This document shows, one piece after another, positions 27,464-34,839 of a stretch of DNA of 64,000 nt. Origin of the DNA: Microtetraspora sp. NBRC 16547 (lineage in GTDB: Bacteria; Actinomycetota; Actinomycetes; Streptosporangiales; Streptosporangiaceae). The notes beneath the pieces are model-generated. The model ran no database searches and was not told the DNA's origin. It saw only the letters and a program-made list of their open reading frames with translations. Position 1 is the stretch's first letter. Each line of letters begins with the position of its first letter. Location of the stretch: NCBI RefSeq assembly GCF_030268965.1, contig NZ_BSSE01000026.1:38582-102581 (forward strand), given 5' to 3'. A program made the position numbers and the translations under genes.

Positions 27464-28174
27464 ATGATTGCGATCGACCGGGTCCGGATGGCCTTCACCG
27501 ACCGGCACGGCGGCGTCAGTGCCGAGCCGTACGGCACCCGCAACCTCGGCGGCGCGGTGGGCGACGCTCCCGCCGCCGTGGCGGAGAACCGGGCGGCCAC
27601 CGCCGCGGAGTTCGGCCTGGACCACGTCGTGTTCATGCGCCAGGTCCACGGCGCGGACGTCGCCTACGTCACCGCCCCGTTCGGCGACGACCCGCCCGCA
27701 CTGGACGCCGTGCTCACCGACCGGCCCGGCCTGGGCATCGCGGTCCTGGTCGCCGACTGCGCCCCCGTGCTCGTCGCCGACCCTGTGGCGGGCATCGTCG
27801 GAGGCGCGCACTCGGGCCGTCCCGGAACCGAGGCGGGTGTGGTCTCCGCGCTCGTGGAGGCCATGGCGGCGCGCGGCGCCGAACCGGCCAGGATGGTCGC
27901 GGCGATCGGGCCGGCCGCCTGCGGCCTCTGCTACGAGGTCCCCGCCGACCTGCGGGAACGGGTCGCCGCACGGGTGCCGGAGACGTGGTCCACGACCCGG
28001 TGGGGGACGCCCGCCCTCGACATCCGCGCGGGCATCGCCGCCCAGCTCACCCGGTCCGGCGTGGCCGACGTCCGGCATGACGACCGCTGCACGATCGAGA
28101 CGCCTGACCTCTACTCCTACCGGAGGGACCGGCGCACTGGCCGATTCGCCGGATACGTCTGGCTGGGCGACTAG
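27464..28174 (+). CDS. pgeF: PgeF/YfiH-family polyphenol oxidase (peptidoglycan editing factor)
   Basis: 236 residues from ATG 27464. Signature positions are FMRQVHGADV (first His), VLVADCAPVLVADP (Cys) and GGAHSGRPGTEAGV (second His), which form the metal site, plus IGPAACGLCYEVP. Family members act as copper-type polyphenol oxidases or purine nucleoside processing enzymes in vitro, and PgeF prevents misincorporation of serine into cell-wall precursors. Here the canonical HSGWRG motif is varied to HSGRPG. It follows glgA by 60 bp. In many actinobacteria pgeF lies in the ftsZ region; here it does not, so it may be a second copy. Confidence 0.85.
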   Translation: MIAIDRVRMAFTDRHGGVSAEPYGTRNLGGAVGDAPAAVAENRAATAAEFGLDHVVFMRQVHGADVAYVTAPFGDDPPALDAVLTDRPGLGIAVLVADCAPVLVADPVAGIVGGAHSGRPGTEAGVVSALVEAMAARGAEPARMVAAIGPAACGLCYEVPADLRERVAARVPETWSTTRWGTPALDIRAGIAAQLTRSGVADVRHDDRCTIETPDLYSYRRDRRTGRFAGYVWLGD

Positions 28175-28351
28175 CCAGCGGTTACGGGCGGTTACGGGCG
28201 GTTCACGGCTCCGCCGGAGGGCGGTTGCACGCCGATTGCAGGACGCGGGCAAGCGCAGCTCAAGAGACGTGCAGGCGGCAGAGCGTTCACTGAGGACACG
28301 AAGCCCGGAGGCAACGGCCGGCCCGGGCGCCACCCACCTCAGGAGATCACG

Positions 28352-29074
28352 ATGAAGCGCAGCACGCTCGGCCTGGCCGTCTCCGCGATGACCGGCCTCA
28401 CCCTCGCCCTCTCCGCCACCGTCGCGGCCACACCCGCCATGGCCTCCGGAGACTACGGTCCCGACACCTGCCTCAAGGGGTACGTGTGGCGCACGGCGCG
28501 GCCGTCGGACCTCGTCTGCGTCCAGCCCTCCGTCCGCGACCAGACCGCCAAGGACAACCAGGTCAAGGCGTCCCGCTGGACCGACGGCCCGTACGGACCG
28601 CACACCTGCGTGACCGGCTTCGTCTGGCGCGAGGCGTTCACCGGGGACGACGTGTGCGTCACCTCCGATGTCCGCGCCCAGGCGCGGCTCGACAACAGCA
28701 AGGCCGACGAGCGCAAGGTCTCCGCCCGCCTGTGGATCAGCCGTTACACCGTGCCGCCGCGAGACAACGGCGACGGCACCTCCACCAGCACCTCCATCGA
28801 TGACATCCCGCGGTTCAAGCTCAGCGGCGACCACTACAACTTCGGACAGGTGAAGCTGTACATCCGGTTCGACACCGGGCGCCTGTACTGGAGCGGAACC
28901 GTCACGGCCACCGCGCACAGCGGATACGCCGGAGGGAGCTTCGGCAAGAACACCGACGTGTTCGACTGCGCCGCCGCCGGCAAGCCCAGCAACGGCTACG
29001 CCCAGGCGTACGACGTGGTCTCCGGCCGCTGGTCTCCTCGCGTCCGGGTCCGGATCGGTTGCTCCGTACTCTGA
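28352..29074 (+). CDS. Secreted protein with duplicated C-x-V-W-R module
   Basis: 240 residues, ATG 28352 with CAGGAGATCACG upstream. Signal peptide MKRSTLGLAVSAMTGLTLAL with cleavage expected after ATPAMAS. Two tandem modules of about 40 residues follow: YGPDTCLKGYVWRTARPSDL and YGPHTCVTGFVWREAFTGDD, each ending in a second Cys (VCV) and an asparagine-rich helix start (KDNQ, LDNS), suggesting one disulfide per module. The last 100 residues are a beta-rich domain (WISRYTVPPRDNGDG, LYIRFDTGRLYWSGTVTATA). The modules are common in actinobacterial secreted proteins; the function is unknown. Confidence 0.75.
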   Translation: MKRSTLGLAVSAMTGLTLALSATVAATPAMASGDYGPDTCLKGYVWRTARPSDLVCVQPSVRDQTAKDNQVKASRWTDGPYGPHTCVTGFVWREAFTGDDVCVTSDVRAQARLDNSKADERKVSARLWISRYTVPPRDNGDGTSTSTSIDDIPRFKLSGDHYNFGQVKLYIRFDTGRLYWSGTVTATAHSGYAGGSFGKNTDVFDCAAAGKPSNGYAQAYDVVSGRWSPRVRVRIGCSVL

Positions 29075-29086
29075 CAGGCGGCCGGT

Positions 29087-29767
29087 TCAGCGACGGGTGA
29101 GGCGGCAGGCGTCCTCCCAGCGCCGTCGATCGACCGGCGCCTCATGGCGGACCAGCTCGGCGCAGTCGCCGATCGTGTCCGTCAGCAGTTTCCTGAGCAT
29201 CGCGTCTGGATCGGCGACGCATGCCTCCGAGATCCCCCGCACCGCGAGCTGGACCGTGTTCGGCGCCGCGTACCGGCGGAAGCCCTTGGCGGACACCCGT
29301 ACGCCGCGCCGGAACCGGTAGGCCCAACGGGCTGCGTCCGGAACCTGGGCGAGCGCGAGCGCGCTCTGCTCGCCGACGCTGCCGTTCGGCCGACCGTCGA
29401 GGGTGGACAGCACGTGCTCGGCGGAGAGCACGGACACGGCCAGCGCGAGCTGCCGCTCGTGCGAGACCACGGGCAGCGCCGAGATCGCGCACCGGAGCGC
29501 GATGCGGGCGTCGATGCGCGGGTCATCGCCGGCGAGCCCGATCACGGACGGGATCAGCGGCGCCAGCAGCGGCCGGGCCGCGTCCGTCGTGTGGTCGTTG
29601 ACCAGGCGCGCGAGCCCGGCCAGCAGCGGATGCGTGCAAGCCGGATGGTCGCTCCAGCGCTCTCCGGCGAGGAAGGACGCCAGCTCCATGAAGCACGCGC
29701 CCTTGCTGGGGTTGCGATGCTTGCCGCGTGACAGCAGCGGCATTGCTGTGGGCATCTGATCGTGCAC
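29087..29767 (-). CDS. Hypothetical actinobacterial protein
   Basis: 226 residues from GTG 29767 (ATG 29755 and 29743 are alternatives). It opens with NPSKGACFMELASFLAGERW and SDHPACTHPLLAGLARLVND, a conserved-looking start seen in other actinobacterial proteins of unknown role, where CFMELASFLAGE and HPACTHPLLA recur. The remainder is helical with alanine-rich segments (DARIALRCAISALPVVSHER) and ends DRRRWEDACRLTRR. No membrane span or signal. Convergent with the 28352 gene (12-bp gap). Confidence 0.65.
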   Translation of the reverse strand: MHDQMPTAMPLLSRGKHRNPSKGACFMELASFLAGERWSDHPACTHPLLAGLARLVNDHTTDAARPLLAPLIPSVIGLAGDDPRIDARIALRCAISALPVVSHERQLALAVSVLSAEHVLSTLDGRPNGSVGEQSALALAQVPDAARWAYRFRRGVRVSAKGFRRYAAPNTVQLAVRGISEACVADPDAMLRKLLTDTIGDCAELVRHEAPVDRRRWEDACRLTRR

Positions 29768-30065
29768 GAGAAACTCCCACCCGAATCGCCCAACATGTCG
29801 CTTTCCAGTGTGCGCTCAGGGGGCGTCATTGAGAAGAACCCGCCCCTCAGGGGCCACATGGAGGGGGGCGAAGGGCTATGCCGCGGAACGCGGCCGAGGC
29901 CGGAATCATACATTTCATGGGCTTTCCGGGAGCTCCGCTTTCCCGCCGGCGAAGCCGGGTTTCAGTGAAGTCAGACGTCGGAGCCGCGGCGTCTCAACGG
30001 GTTTCGGAGGGCGGCGTGCTCCGACGGCGGGCAATCAGGCTCAACAAGCCTTTTGCCTTAAACAG
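29768..30065. other. Intergenic region with no gene seen
   Basis: About 300 bp upstream of the polyglutamine-protein promoter. Short frames on both strands lack coding bias. Nothing else recognised. Confidence 0.5.
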
Positions 30066-30095
30066 GTGACCCGCGTGATTTCCGCCCTTTAGCGT
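30066..30095 (+). promoter_or_regulatory. Promoter A, shared with promoter B at 31874
   Basis: GTGACC (30066-30071) and TAGCGT (30090-30095) with an 18-bp spacer fit a -35/-10 pair. The upstream TTTGCC at 30052 and GGTGACC are also found at equal distances in promoter B. Transcription would start near 30103, just before the conserved leader. Confidence 0.55.
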
Positions 30096-30107
30096 GAGGT
30101 TAAGTCA

Positions 30108-30264
30108 ACGCCGTTTCGGCGTCCTCCCGGGAGACCGATTCGACGCTCCGTCAATCCGCAAGCGCCAGCAGGCCAGGCCGAACCGCTTGGCAGGCCTGGC
30201 GACATCTGCGACCACGTCCCGCCGACGAGCTGGACGGGGAGCCACATCACACGGAGTGATTCAG
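30108..30264 (+). promoter_or_regulatory. Structured 5' leader A (shared with leader B)
   Basis: The first 45 nt (30108-30152) differ from 31918-31962 at a single base. They begin with a 6-bp hairpin ACGCCG-TTT-CGGCGT, then a CTCCCGGGAG palindrome and GACCGATTCGACGCTCCGTC. The middle diverges but also forms hairpins (GCCAGGCC with GGCCTGGC), and the end ACACGGAGTGATTC precedes the ATG in both. Leader-to-ATG distance is 157 nt in both loci. It does not match the riboswitch classes I can recall. Confidence 0.7.
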
Positions 30265-30591
<327 letters not shown>

Positions 30592-30630
30592 AGAGCTGCC
30601 ACGCGTCGCGGGCTCTGCCCGCTGATCCGG

Positions 30631-30667
30631 CGTCGCCCCGTGAGCGCTCCTCACGGGGCGACGTTCT
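30631..30667 (+). terminator. Terminator of the polyglutamine-protein gene
   Basis: Perfect 14-bp stem (30631-30644 with 30650-30663), five-base loop, followed by TTCT. Between this gene and the convergent deaminase gene. Confidence 0.85.
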
Positions 30668-30769
30668 CATGATTCGGCTCAGCGGCCGCGGTCAACGGAC
30701 CCGCGCCGCTCGACGCGCGATGGTGGAAAAAGCGTCGATCCCGAGGTTCTCACCGGAGCGACGCGGAGG

Positions 30770-31747
30770 TCACGACGCCAGCCACTCGCCGGTGCGCCGG
30801 TGCAGCAGCTCCTTCGTCGCCGCGGGGGCGAACGACGCGTCGATCCCGGCCCGGGCGAGCTCGGCCAGGACCAGGTCGTCGTAGCCGAAGGCGTCCCGTA
30901 CCCGGGTGTACTCCTCCATCAGCGATGTTCCGGCGATGGACGGGATGTCGGTGTTCAGCGTGACGGTCAGCCCGGCCTCACGCAGCCGCGGCAGCGGGTG
31001 GTCTTCCAGGGACGGCGCGAACCCGAGGGCGACGTTCGAGGACGGGCACACTTCGAGGGGGATCCCTCGCTCGCGCAGCTCGGCCACCAGATCGTCGTCG
31101 TCCAGCGCCCGGATGCCGTGTCCGAGCCGCTCCGCGTGGCCGAGCACGAGAGCCTCGCGGATGCTGTCGGGGCCGCACTCCTCGCCGGCGTGGTGCACGA
31201 GACGGACGCCCGCGTCCTTCGCGGTGTCGAGCACGTCCGTGAACGGGGCCAGGGAGTAGGACTCCTCACCCGCGAGGCCGATGCCGATGACGCCCTCGGA
31301 GGCGTACCGCGTGGCGAGCTTGAGCGTGCGCCAGGCCCGCTCCACCGACCGGCGCCGGGAGTGGTCCAGGATCACCCGGCACTCGATGCCGTACGCCGCC
31401 TGCCCCTCGGCCAGGCCCTCGAGCACCGCCTCCAGAGGCATCTCGGGCCGGCCCAGCCGCTCGCCGTGCGATGCCGCCGTGAAGGTGACCTCGGCGTAGC
31501 CGGTGCCCTGCGCGGCCTCGTCCTCGCAGAACTCCAGGGCGATCCGCCGGAAGTCCTCCGGCCGGCGCAGGCACTCCCGTACGAGGGAGTTGTAGTCGGC
31601 GAACTGGCGGAAGCCGTCGAACGCGGGCGGGACCTCGGGAATGGTCAGGCCGTTCGCCTCGGCGATCTCCCGAGCGGTGGTCCACCGTACGGTGCTCTCC
31701 AGATGGACGTGCAGATGGACCTTGGGCAGCCGCGCGATGTCCCGCAT
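30770..31747 (-). CDS. add: Adenosine deaminase-family amidohydrolase
   Basis: 325 residues from ATG 31747. TIM-barrel metallo-deaminase: LPKVHLHVHLEST carries the first His pair (HxH), VRLVHHAGEECGPDSIREA the third His and catalytic Glu, LGHAERLGHGIRALDD another His, and VTLNTDIPSIAGTSL the metal Asp. The strand-8 motif reads NTDIPSI, where many adenosine deaminases have NTDDP. It may deaminate adenosine, adenine or aminodeoxyfutalosine (menaquinone pathway); I cannot separate these by motif. Located between, and antisense to, the two leader-sharing secreted protein genes. Confidence 0.88.
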   Translation of the reverse strand: MRDIARLPKVHLHVHLESTVRWTTAREIAEANGLTIPEVPPAFDGFRQFADYNSLVRECLRRPEDFRRIALEFCEDEAAQGTGYAEVTFTAASHGERLGRPEMPLEAVLEGLAEGQAAYGIECRVILDHSRRRSVERAWRTLKLATRYASEGVIGIGLAGEESYSLAPFTDVLDTAKDAGVRLVHHAGEECGPDSIREALVLGHAERLGHGIRALDDDDLVAELRERGIPLEVCPSSNVALGFAPSLEDHPLPRLREAGLTVTLNTDIPSIAGTSLMEEYTRVRDAFGYDDLVLAELARAGIDASFAPAATKELLHRRTGEWLAS

Positions 31748-31873
31748 GCGGACGAGGATAGGGGCCGGGACCGGCGGCGGGCACCTGGGTATTTCGCGTG
31801 AACCGTTGGTCTATTGACGAGTTGATCCGAACAAACGGTAATCCGCCTCGACCGAGCCCTTTGCCACTTACGG
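31748..31873. other. Intergenic region upstream of the deaminase gene
   Basis: Divergent region between the deaminase start and promoter B. It contains a lower-G+C patch (CTATTGACGAGTTGATCCG) which may hold the deaminase promoter. No gene. Confidence 0.4.
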
Positions 31874-31903
31874 GTGACCACCCCCTGTGAGCGTCCCTAC
31901 CGT
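31874..31903 (+). promoter_or_regulatory. Promoter B, shared with promoter A
   Basis: GTGACC (31874-31879), 18-bp spacer, TACCGT (31898-31903). Position for position like promoter A, including the upstream TTTGCC at 31860. Confidence 0.55.
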
Positions 31904-31917
31904 TGGGGTAGGTCGAC

Positions 31918-32074
31918 ACGCCGTTTCGGCGTCATCCCGGGAGACCGATTCGACGCTCCGTCCGTCCGTCCGCACCCGCCCGCGGCCCCGCCGCGTCGCT
32001 TCGCGGACCCGACACCACGAGATCCGGTCCCGCCCCGAGCGGGGCGGGGAACCGTCACACACGGAGTGATTCGC
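31918..32074 (+). promoter_or_regulatory. Structured 5' leader B (shared with leader A)
   Basis: 31918-31962 differs from leader A at one base; 157 nt from leader start to ATG, exactly as in A. The divergent middle can form CCCGCCCC/GGGGCGGG next to the ribosome site; in A the matching place forms CGTCC/GGACG. Preserved spacing with changed arms suggests an RNA structure kept under selection. Confidence 0.7.
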
Positions 32075-32686
32075 ATGCTCAGACACGCACTCGCCACCGG
32101 CGCGCTGGTGGCCTCCGCCCTCGTCCCCACGGCCGCACTCGCCCAGGCGGCGAACGCCACCGTCGCGACTCAGGGGGCACCCACCACCTCGACCGCAACG
32201 AGCGCACAGGAGTGCTGGTGGGAGAACGGCTGCAAGTACTGCAGGCAGCGCGGAGAGGTACGCCGGGTCACCTGCCGCGAAGAGAGGCGCGGTTACGGGC
32301 GCGAGCGTATGCGGGAGCGCGGTCGTCTCGAACGGGAGCGCGGCCGTATCGAGCGGGAGCGCGGCCGTATCGAGCGGGAGCGCGGCCTTCTCGAGCGGGA
32401 GCGTAGGGAGCGCGGTCGTCTCGAGCGGGAGGAGCGCATGGAGCGCGGCCGTATCGAGCGGGAGCGCGGCCTTCTCGAGCGGGAGCGTAGGGAGCGCGGC
32501 CGTCTCGAACGGGAGGAACGTATCGAGCGCGGCCGTATCGAGCGGGAGCGCGGTCGTCTCGAGCGCGGTCGTCTCGAGCGGGGGCGTATGGAGCGCGGCC
32601 GTCTCGAGCGGGAGGAGCGTATAGAGCGCGGCCGCCCCGTGCGCGAGCGCCTGGAGCGCGGCCGTATGGAGCGCCGCTTCGAGTAG
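32075..32686 (+). CDS. Secreted protein with Arg/Glu-rich repeat tail
   Basis: 203 residues from ATG 32075. The signal peptide MLRHALATGALVASALVPTA is closely related to that of the polyglutamine protein. The mature start has four cysteines: ECWWENGCKYCRQRGEVRRV and then TCRE. From about residue 75 the protein is a repeat of RGRLEREERIERGRIERERG-type units to the end, alternating Arg and Glu with Leu/Ile/Met every seventh residue or so, the composition of a single stable charged alpha-helix. At the DNA level units of about 21 bp recur. Not related in sequence to the polyglutamine tail, so the pair share expression and secretion signals only. Unknown family. Confidence 0.72.
   Translation: MLRHALATGALVASALVPTAALAQAANATVATQGAPTTSTATSAQECWWENGCKYCRQRGEVRRVTCREERRGYGRERMRERGRLERERGRIERERGRIERERGLLERERRERGRLEREERMERGRIERERGLLERERRERGRLEREERIERGRIERERGRLERGRLERGRMERGRLEREERIERGRPVRERLERGRMERRFE
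32297..32683 (+). repeat. Arg-Glu coding tandem repeat
   Basis: Degenerate repeats based on CGAGCGGGAGCGCGGCCGTAT and variants with CTTCTC or GTCTC, about 21 bp each and all in frame. Expected to change copy number by recombination. Confidence 0.85.
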
Positions 32687-32776
32687 TACGGGAGCGGTGA
32701 GTCCTAGGACGATCCGTCACTCAGGCTAGGGAGTGTCAGACACGACCTAGAGCCGGCTTGGTCCGGCAGATCCGTG

Positions 32777-32815
32777 CCGTCGCCTCGCGGGAACTCCCGC
32801 GAGGCGACGGTGTGT
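32777..32815 (+). terminator. Terminator of the Arg/Glu-repeat gene
   Basis: Perfect 15-bp stem (32777-32791 with 32796-32810) with an AACT loop. It parallels the terminator that ends the polyglutamine gene, so both loci are single-gene transcription units. Confidence 0.8.
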
Positions 32816-32897
32816 CTCGAAGGACAGCGTCGAAAGTCGGGGTGACCCGTCCTCAGCCCAAGAGCGAGGAGGAGGGATGTCGCCTCGGCGACCTCGA

Positions 32898-33116
32898 TCA
32901 GCCGCCGCTCTTGCGGCGAAACGAGCGCCGACCTCCGGCGGGGCCGTGCGCGGCGTGGACCTTCGACGGATCCTTGCCCCCACCCGTGGCGTTGCGCTCG
33001 GCCTGCGTGCGCTTCTTGCGCTCCAGGGCCTCGCGGAACTTGCGCTTCATCTCGTCTTCAGAGACGTCTTCGGAGGCGTTCTCGGGGGCGTCGCGCTCCG
33101 GATCGGCAGCAGTCAT
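32898..33116 (-). CDS. DUF5302-family small protein
   Basis: 72 residues from ATG 33116. The order acidic N-terminus (TAADPERDAPENASEDVSED), basic helix (MKRKFREALERKKRTQAER) and Gly/Lys/Arg-rich end (HAAGHGPAGG-like, RRSFRRKSGG) is typical of DUF5302, widespread in actinobacteria and of unknown role, perhaps nucleic-acid binding. Lies between the Arg/Glu-repeat terminator and a tRNA pair. Confidence 0.8.
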   Translation of the reverse strand: MTAADPERDAPENASEDVSEDEMKRKFREALERKKRTQAERNATGGGKDPSKVHAAHGPAGGRRSFRRKSGG

Positions 33117-33292
33117 GCGGACCTCCTGAGGTGCATGCGCGCGGCTGTCAAGACCGGGCGCGGTTCACGGCTCACCCTACCCTCACGCGCGGCTTCCTTG
33201 ATCCAACGGAACTGGACAGCACCAGGGAGTGCGAGGGAACAAAAGTGAAGACGCCGATAAGGGCGCACGGCACCGGATCGACGCCGGTTCAG

Positions 33293-33363
33293 AGGTGGAG
33301 ACGGGATTTGAACCCGTGTGGACGGCTTTGCAGGCCGCTGCCTCGCCTCTCGGCCACTCCACC
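33293..33363 (-). tRNA. tRNA-Cys (anticodon GCA), variant copy
   Basis: 71-nt cloverleaf as the other two tRNA-Cys, but the 3' anticodon arm and variable loop read GCCGTCCAC instead of GCCGCGTAC, giving one G-U pair in the anticodon stem. CCA not encoded. Confidence 0.93.
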
Positions 33364-33392
33364 GAGGGAGGCCCGTATTGGAGACCCCTCAG

Positions 33393-33464
33393 AGCGGAAG
33401 ACGGGATTCGAACCCGCGACCCTCACCTTGGCAAGGTGATGCTCTACCACTGAGCCACTTCCGC
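33393..33464 (-). tRNA. tRNA-Gly (anticodon GCC)
   Basis: Identical to the other three tRNA-Gly copies. Order on the minus strand is Gly then Cys. No terminator as clear as in the other two arrays. Confidence 0.95.
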
Positions 33465-33657
33465 GACCGCCTCATGGCGTTGTCGTAACTGTACCGGGTT
33501 TCCGGCTCGGGTGCGTACTTCACACGGTTTGGCGCGATCCTCGGCCGCAAGAGCATGCACGACCTCCTCGCCTCGACGTTGACCAGCGTATCCGCGGCCG
33601 AATCTCCCGTTCATGATCTTGTACCTTGCACGCCCGGTGGGCGGCGACAATGAACGC

Positions 33658-34770
33658 ATGAAAATCGGGACGTTCGAGGTGTGGCCCCCGGTGGTGCTCG
33701 CCCCGATGGCGGGGATCACCAACGTCGGCTTCAGGACGCTCTGCCGCGAGCAGGGCGGCGGCCTGTTCGTCTCCGAGATGATCACTTCGCGAGCGCTGGT
33801 GGAACGCGTGCCGCTGACGTTCCAGATGATCCGCTTCGGCCCGGATGAGCGCCCGCGCAGCATCCAGCTCTACGGCGTCGACCCGGCGATCGTCGGCAAG
33901 GCCGCCCGGATGGTCGCGGAGGAGGACCTGGCCGACCACATCGACCTCAACTTCGGCTGTCCCGTCCCCAAGGTGACCAGGCGCGGCGGCGGCTCGGCGC
34001 TGCCGTACAAGCGGAACCTGCTGCGGGCCATCCTCAGGGAGGCGGTGTCGAACGCCGGGCCGCTGCCGGTGACGATCAAGATGCGCAAGGGCATCGACGA
34101 CGACCACCTGACCTACCTCGACGCGGGCCGGATCGCCGTGGAGGAGGGCGTCGCGGCGGTCGCCCTCCACGCGCGTACGGCCAAACAGCACTACGGCGGC
34201 ACCGCCGACTGGGACGCCGTCAAGCGGCTCAAGGACGCGGTCCCGGAGATCCCGGTGCTCGGCAACGGTGACATCTGGACGGCGGACGACGCGCTGCGCA
34301 TGGTGGCGGAGACCGGCTGCGACGGCGTCGTGGTCGGCCGCGGCTGTCTCGGCAGGCCGTGGCTGTTCCGCGACCTGGACCTCGCCTTCCAGGGGTCGCA
34401 GGAGCGGACCCGGCCGTCCCTCGGAGAGGTCGCGGCCACGATGTTGCGCCACGCCGAGCTGCTGTGCGAGGTCATCGGCAGCGAGCCGCACGGGCTGGCC
34501 GACTTCCGCAAGCACGTGGGGTGGTACCTCAAGGGCTTCGTGATCGGCGCCGAGACGCGGCGCGCGCTCACCACCGTGTCGAGCCTCGCCGAGCTGCGCG
34601 AGCGCGCCGCCGAGCTGGATCCGGACCAGCCCTGGCCGGCCGAGGCCGACGGCCCCCGGGGCAAGAGCGGCGAGCGGACCAAGGTCATGCTGCCGCACGG
34701 CTGGCTGGACGACCCCGACGAGATGGCCGTCCCCGGCGCGGACGCCGAGGACGCCACCTCGGGCGGCTGA
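33658..34770 (+). CDS. dusB: tRNA-dihydrouridine synthase
   Basis: 370 residues from ATG 33658. FMN enzyme that reduces uridines in the tRNA D-loop. Motifs: PVVLAPMAGITNVGFRTLC at the start, QLYGVDPAIVGKAA, HIDLNFGCPVPKVTRRGGGS (catalytic Cys), VTIKMRKGIDDDH, ALHARTAKQHYGG, PVLGNGDIWTADDA and CDGVVVGRGCLGRPWLF. The tail DFRKHVGWYLKGF matches the C-terminal helical domain. Divergent from the tRNA-Gly/Cys pair, with 190 bp between them. Confidence 0.96.
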   Translation: MKIGTFEVWPPVVLAPMAGITNVGFRTLCREQGGGLFVSEMITSRALVERVPLTFQMIRFGPDERPRSIQLYGVDPAIVGKAARMVAEEDLADHIDLNFGCPVPKVTRRGGGSALPYKRNLLRAILREAVSNAGPLPVTIKMRKGIDDDHLTYLDAGRIAVEEGVAAVALHARTAKQHYGGTADWDAVKRLKDAVPEIPVLGNGDIWTADDALRMVAETGCDGVVVGRGCLGRPWLFRDLDLAFQGSQERTRPSLGEVAATMLRHAELLCEVIGSEPHGLADFRKHVGWYLKGFVIGAETRRALTTVSSLAELRERAAELDPDQPWPAEADGPRGKSGERTKVMLPHGWLDDPDEMAVPGADAEDATSGG

Positions 34771-34839
34771 CCGTCCCTGCCGCCTCCAGCGGCCCGGGCC
34801 GTACGAGAAAGGCCGGGGTGGCCGCGAGAGGCGGCGGGA

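Noticed and set aside
30108..30264. ydaO (c-di-AMP) riboswitch as identity of the shared leader
   Set aside because: The ydaO core elements (GTAGGG, CGACAGCT-like) are not present.
32758..33129. Frames opposite the DUF5302 gene
   Set aside because: Antisense to a recognisable DUF5302 protein and spanning the terminator hairpin at 32777.
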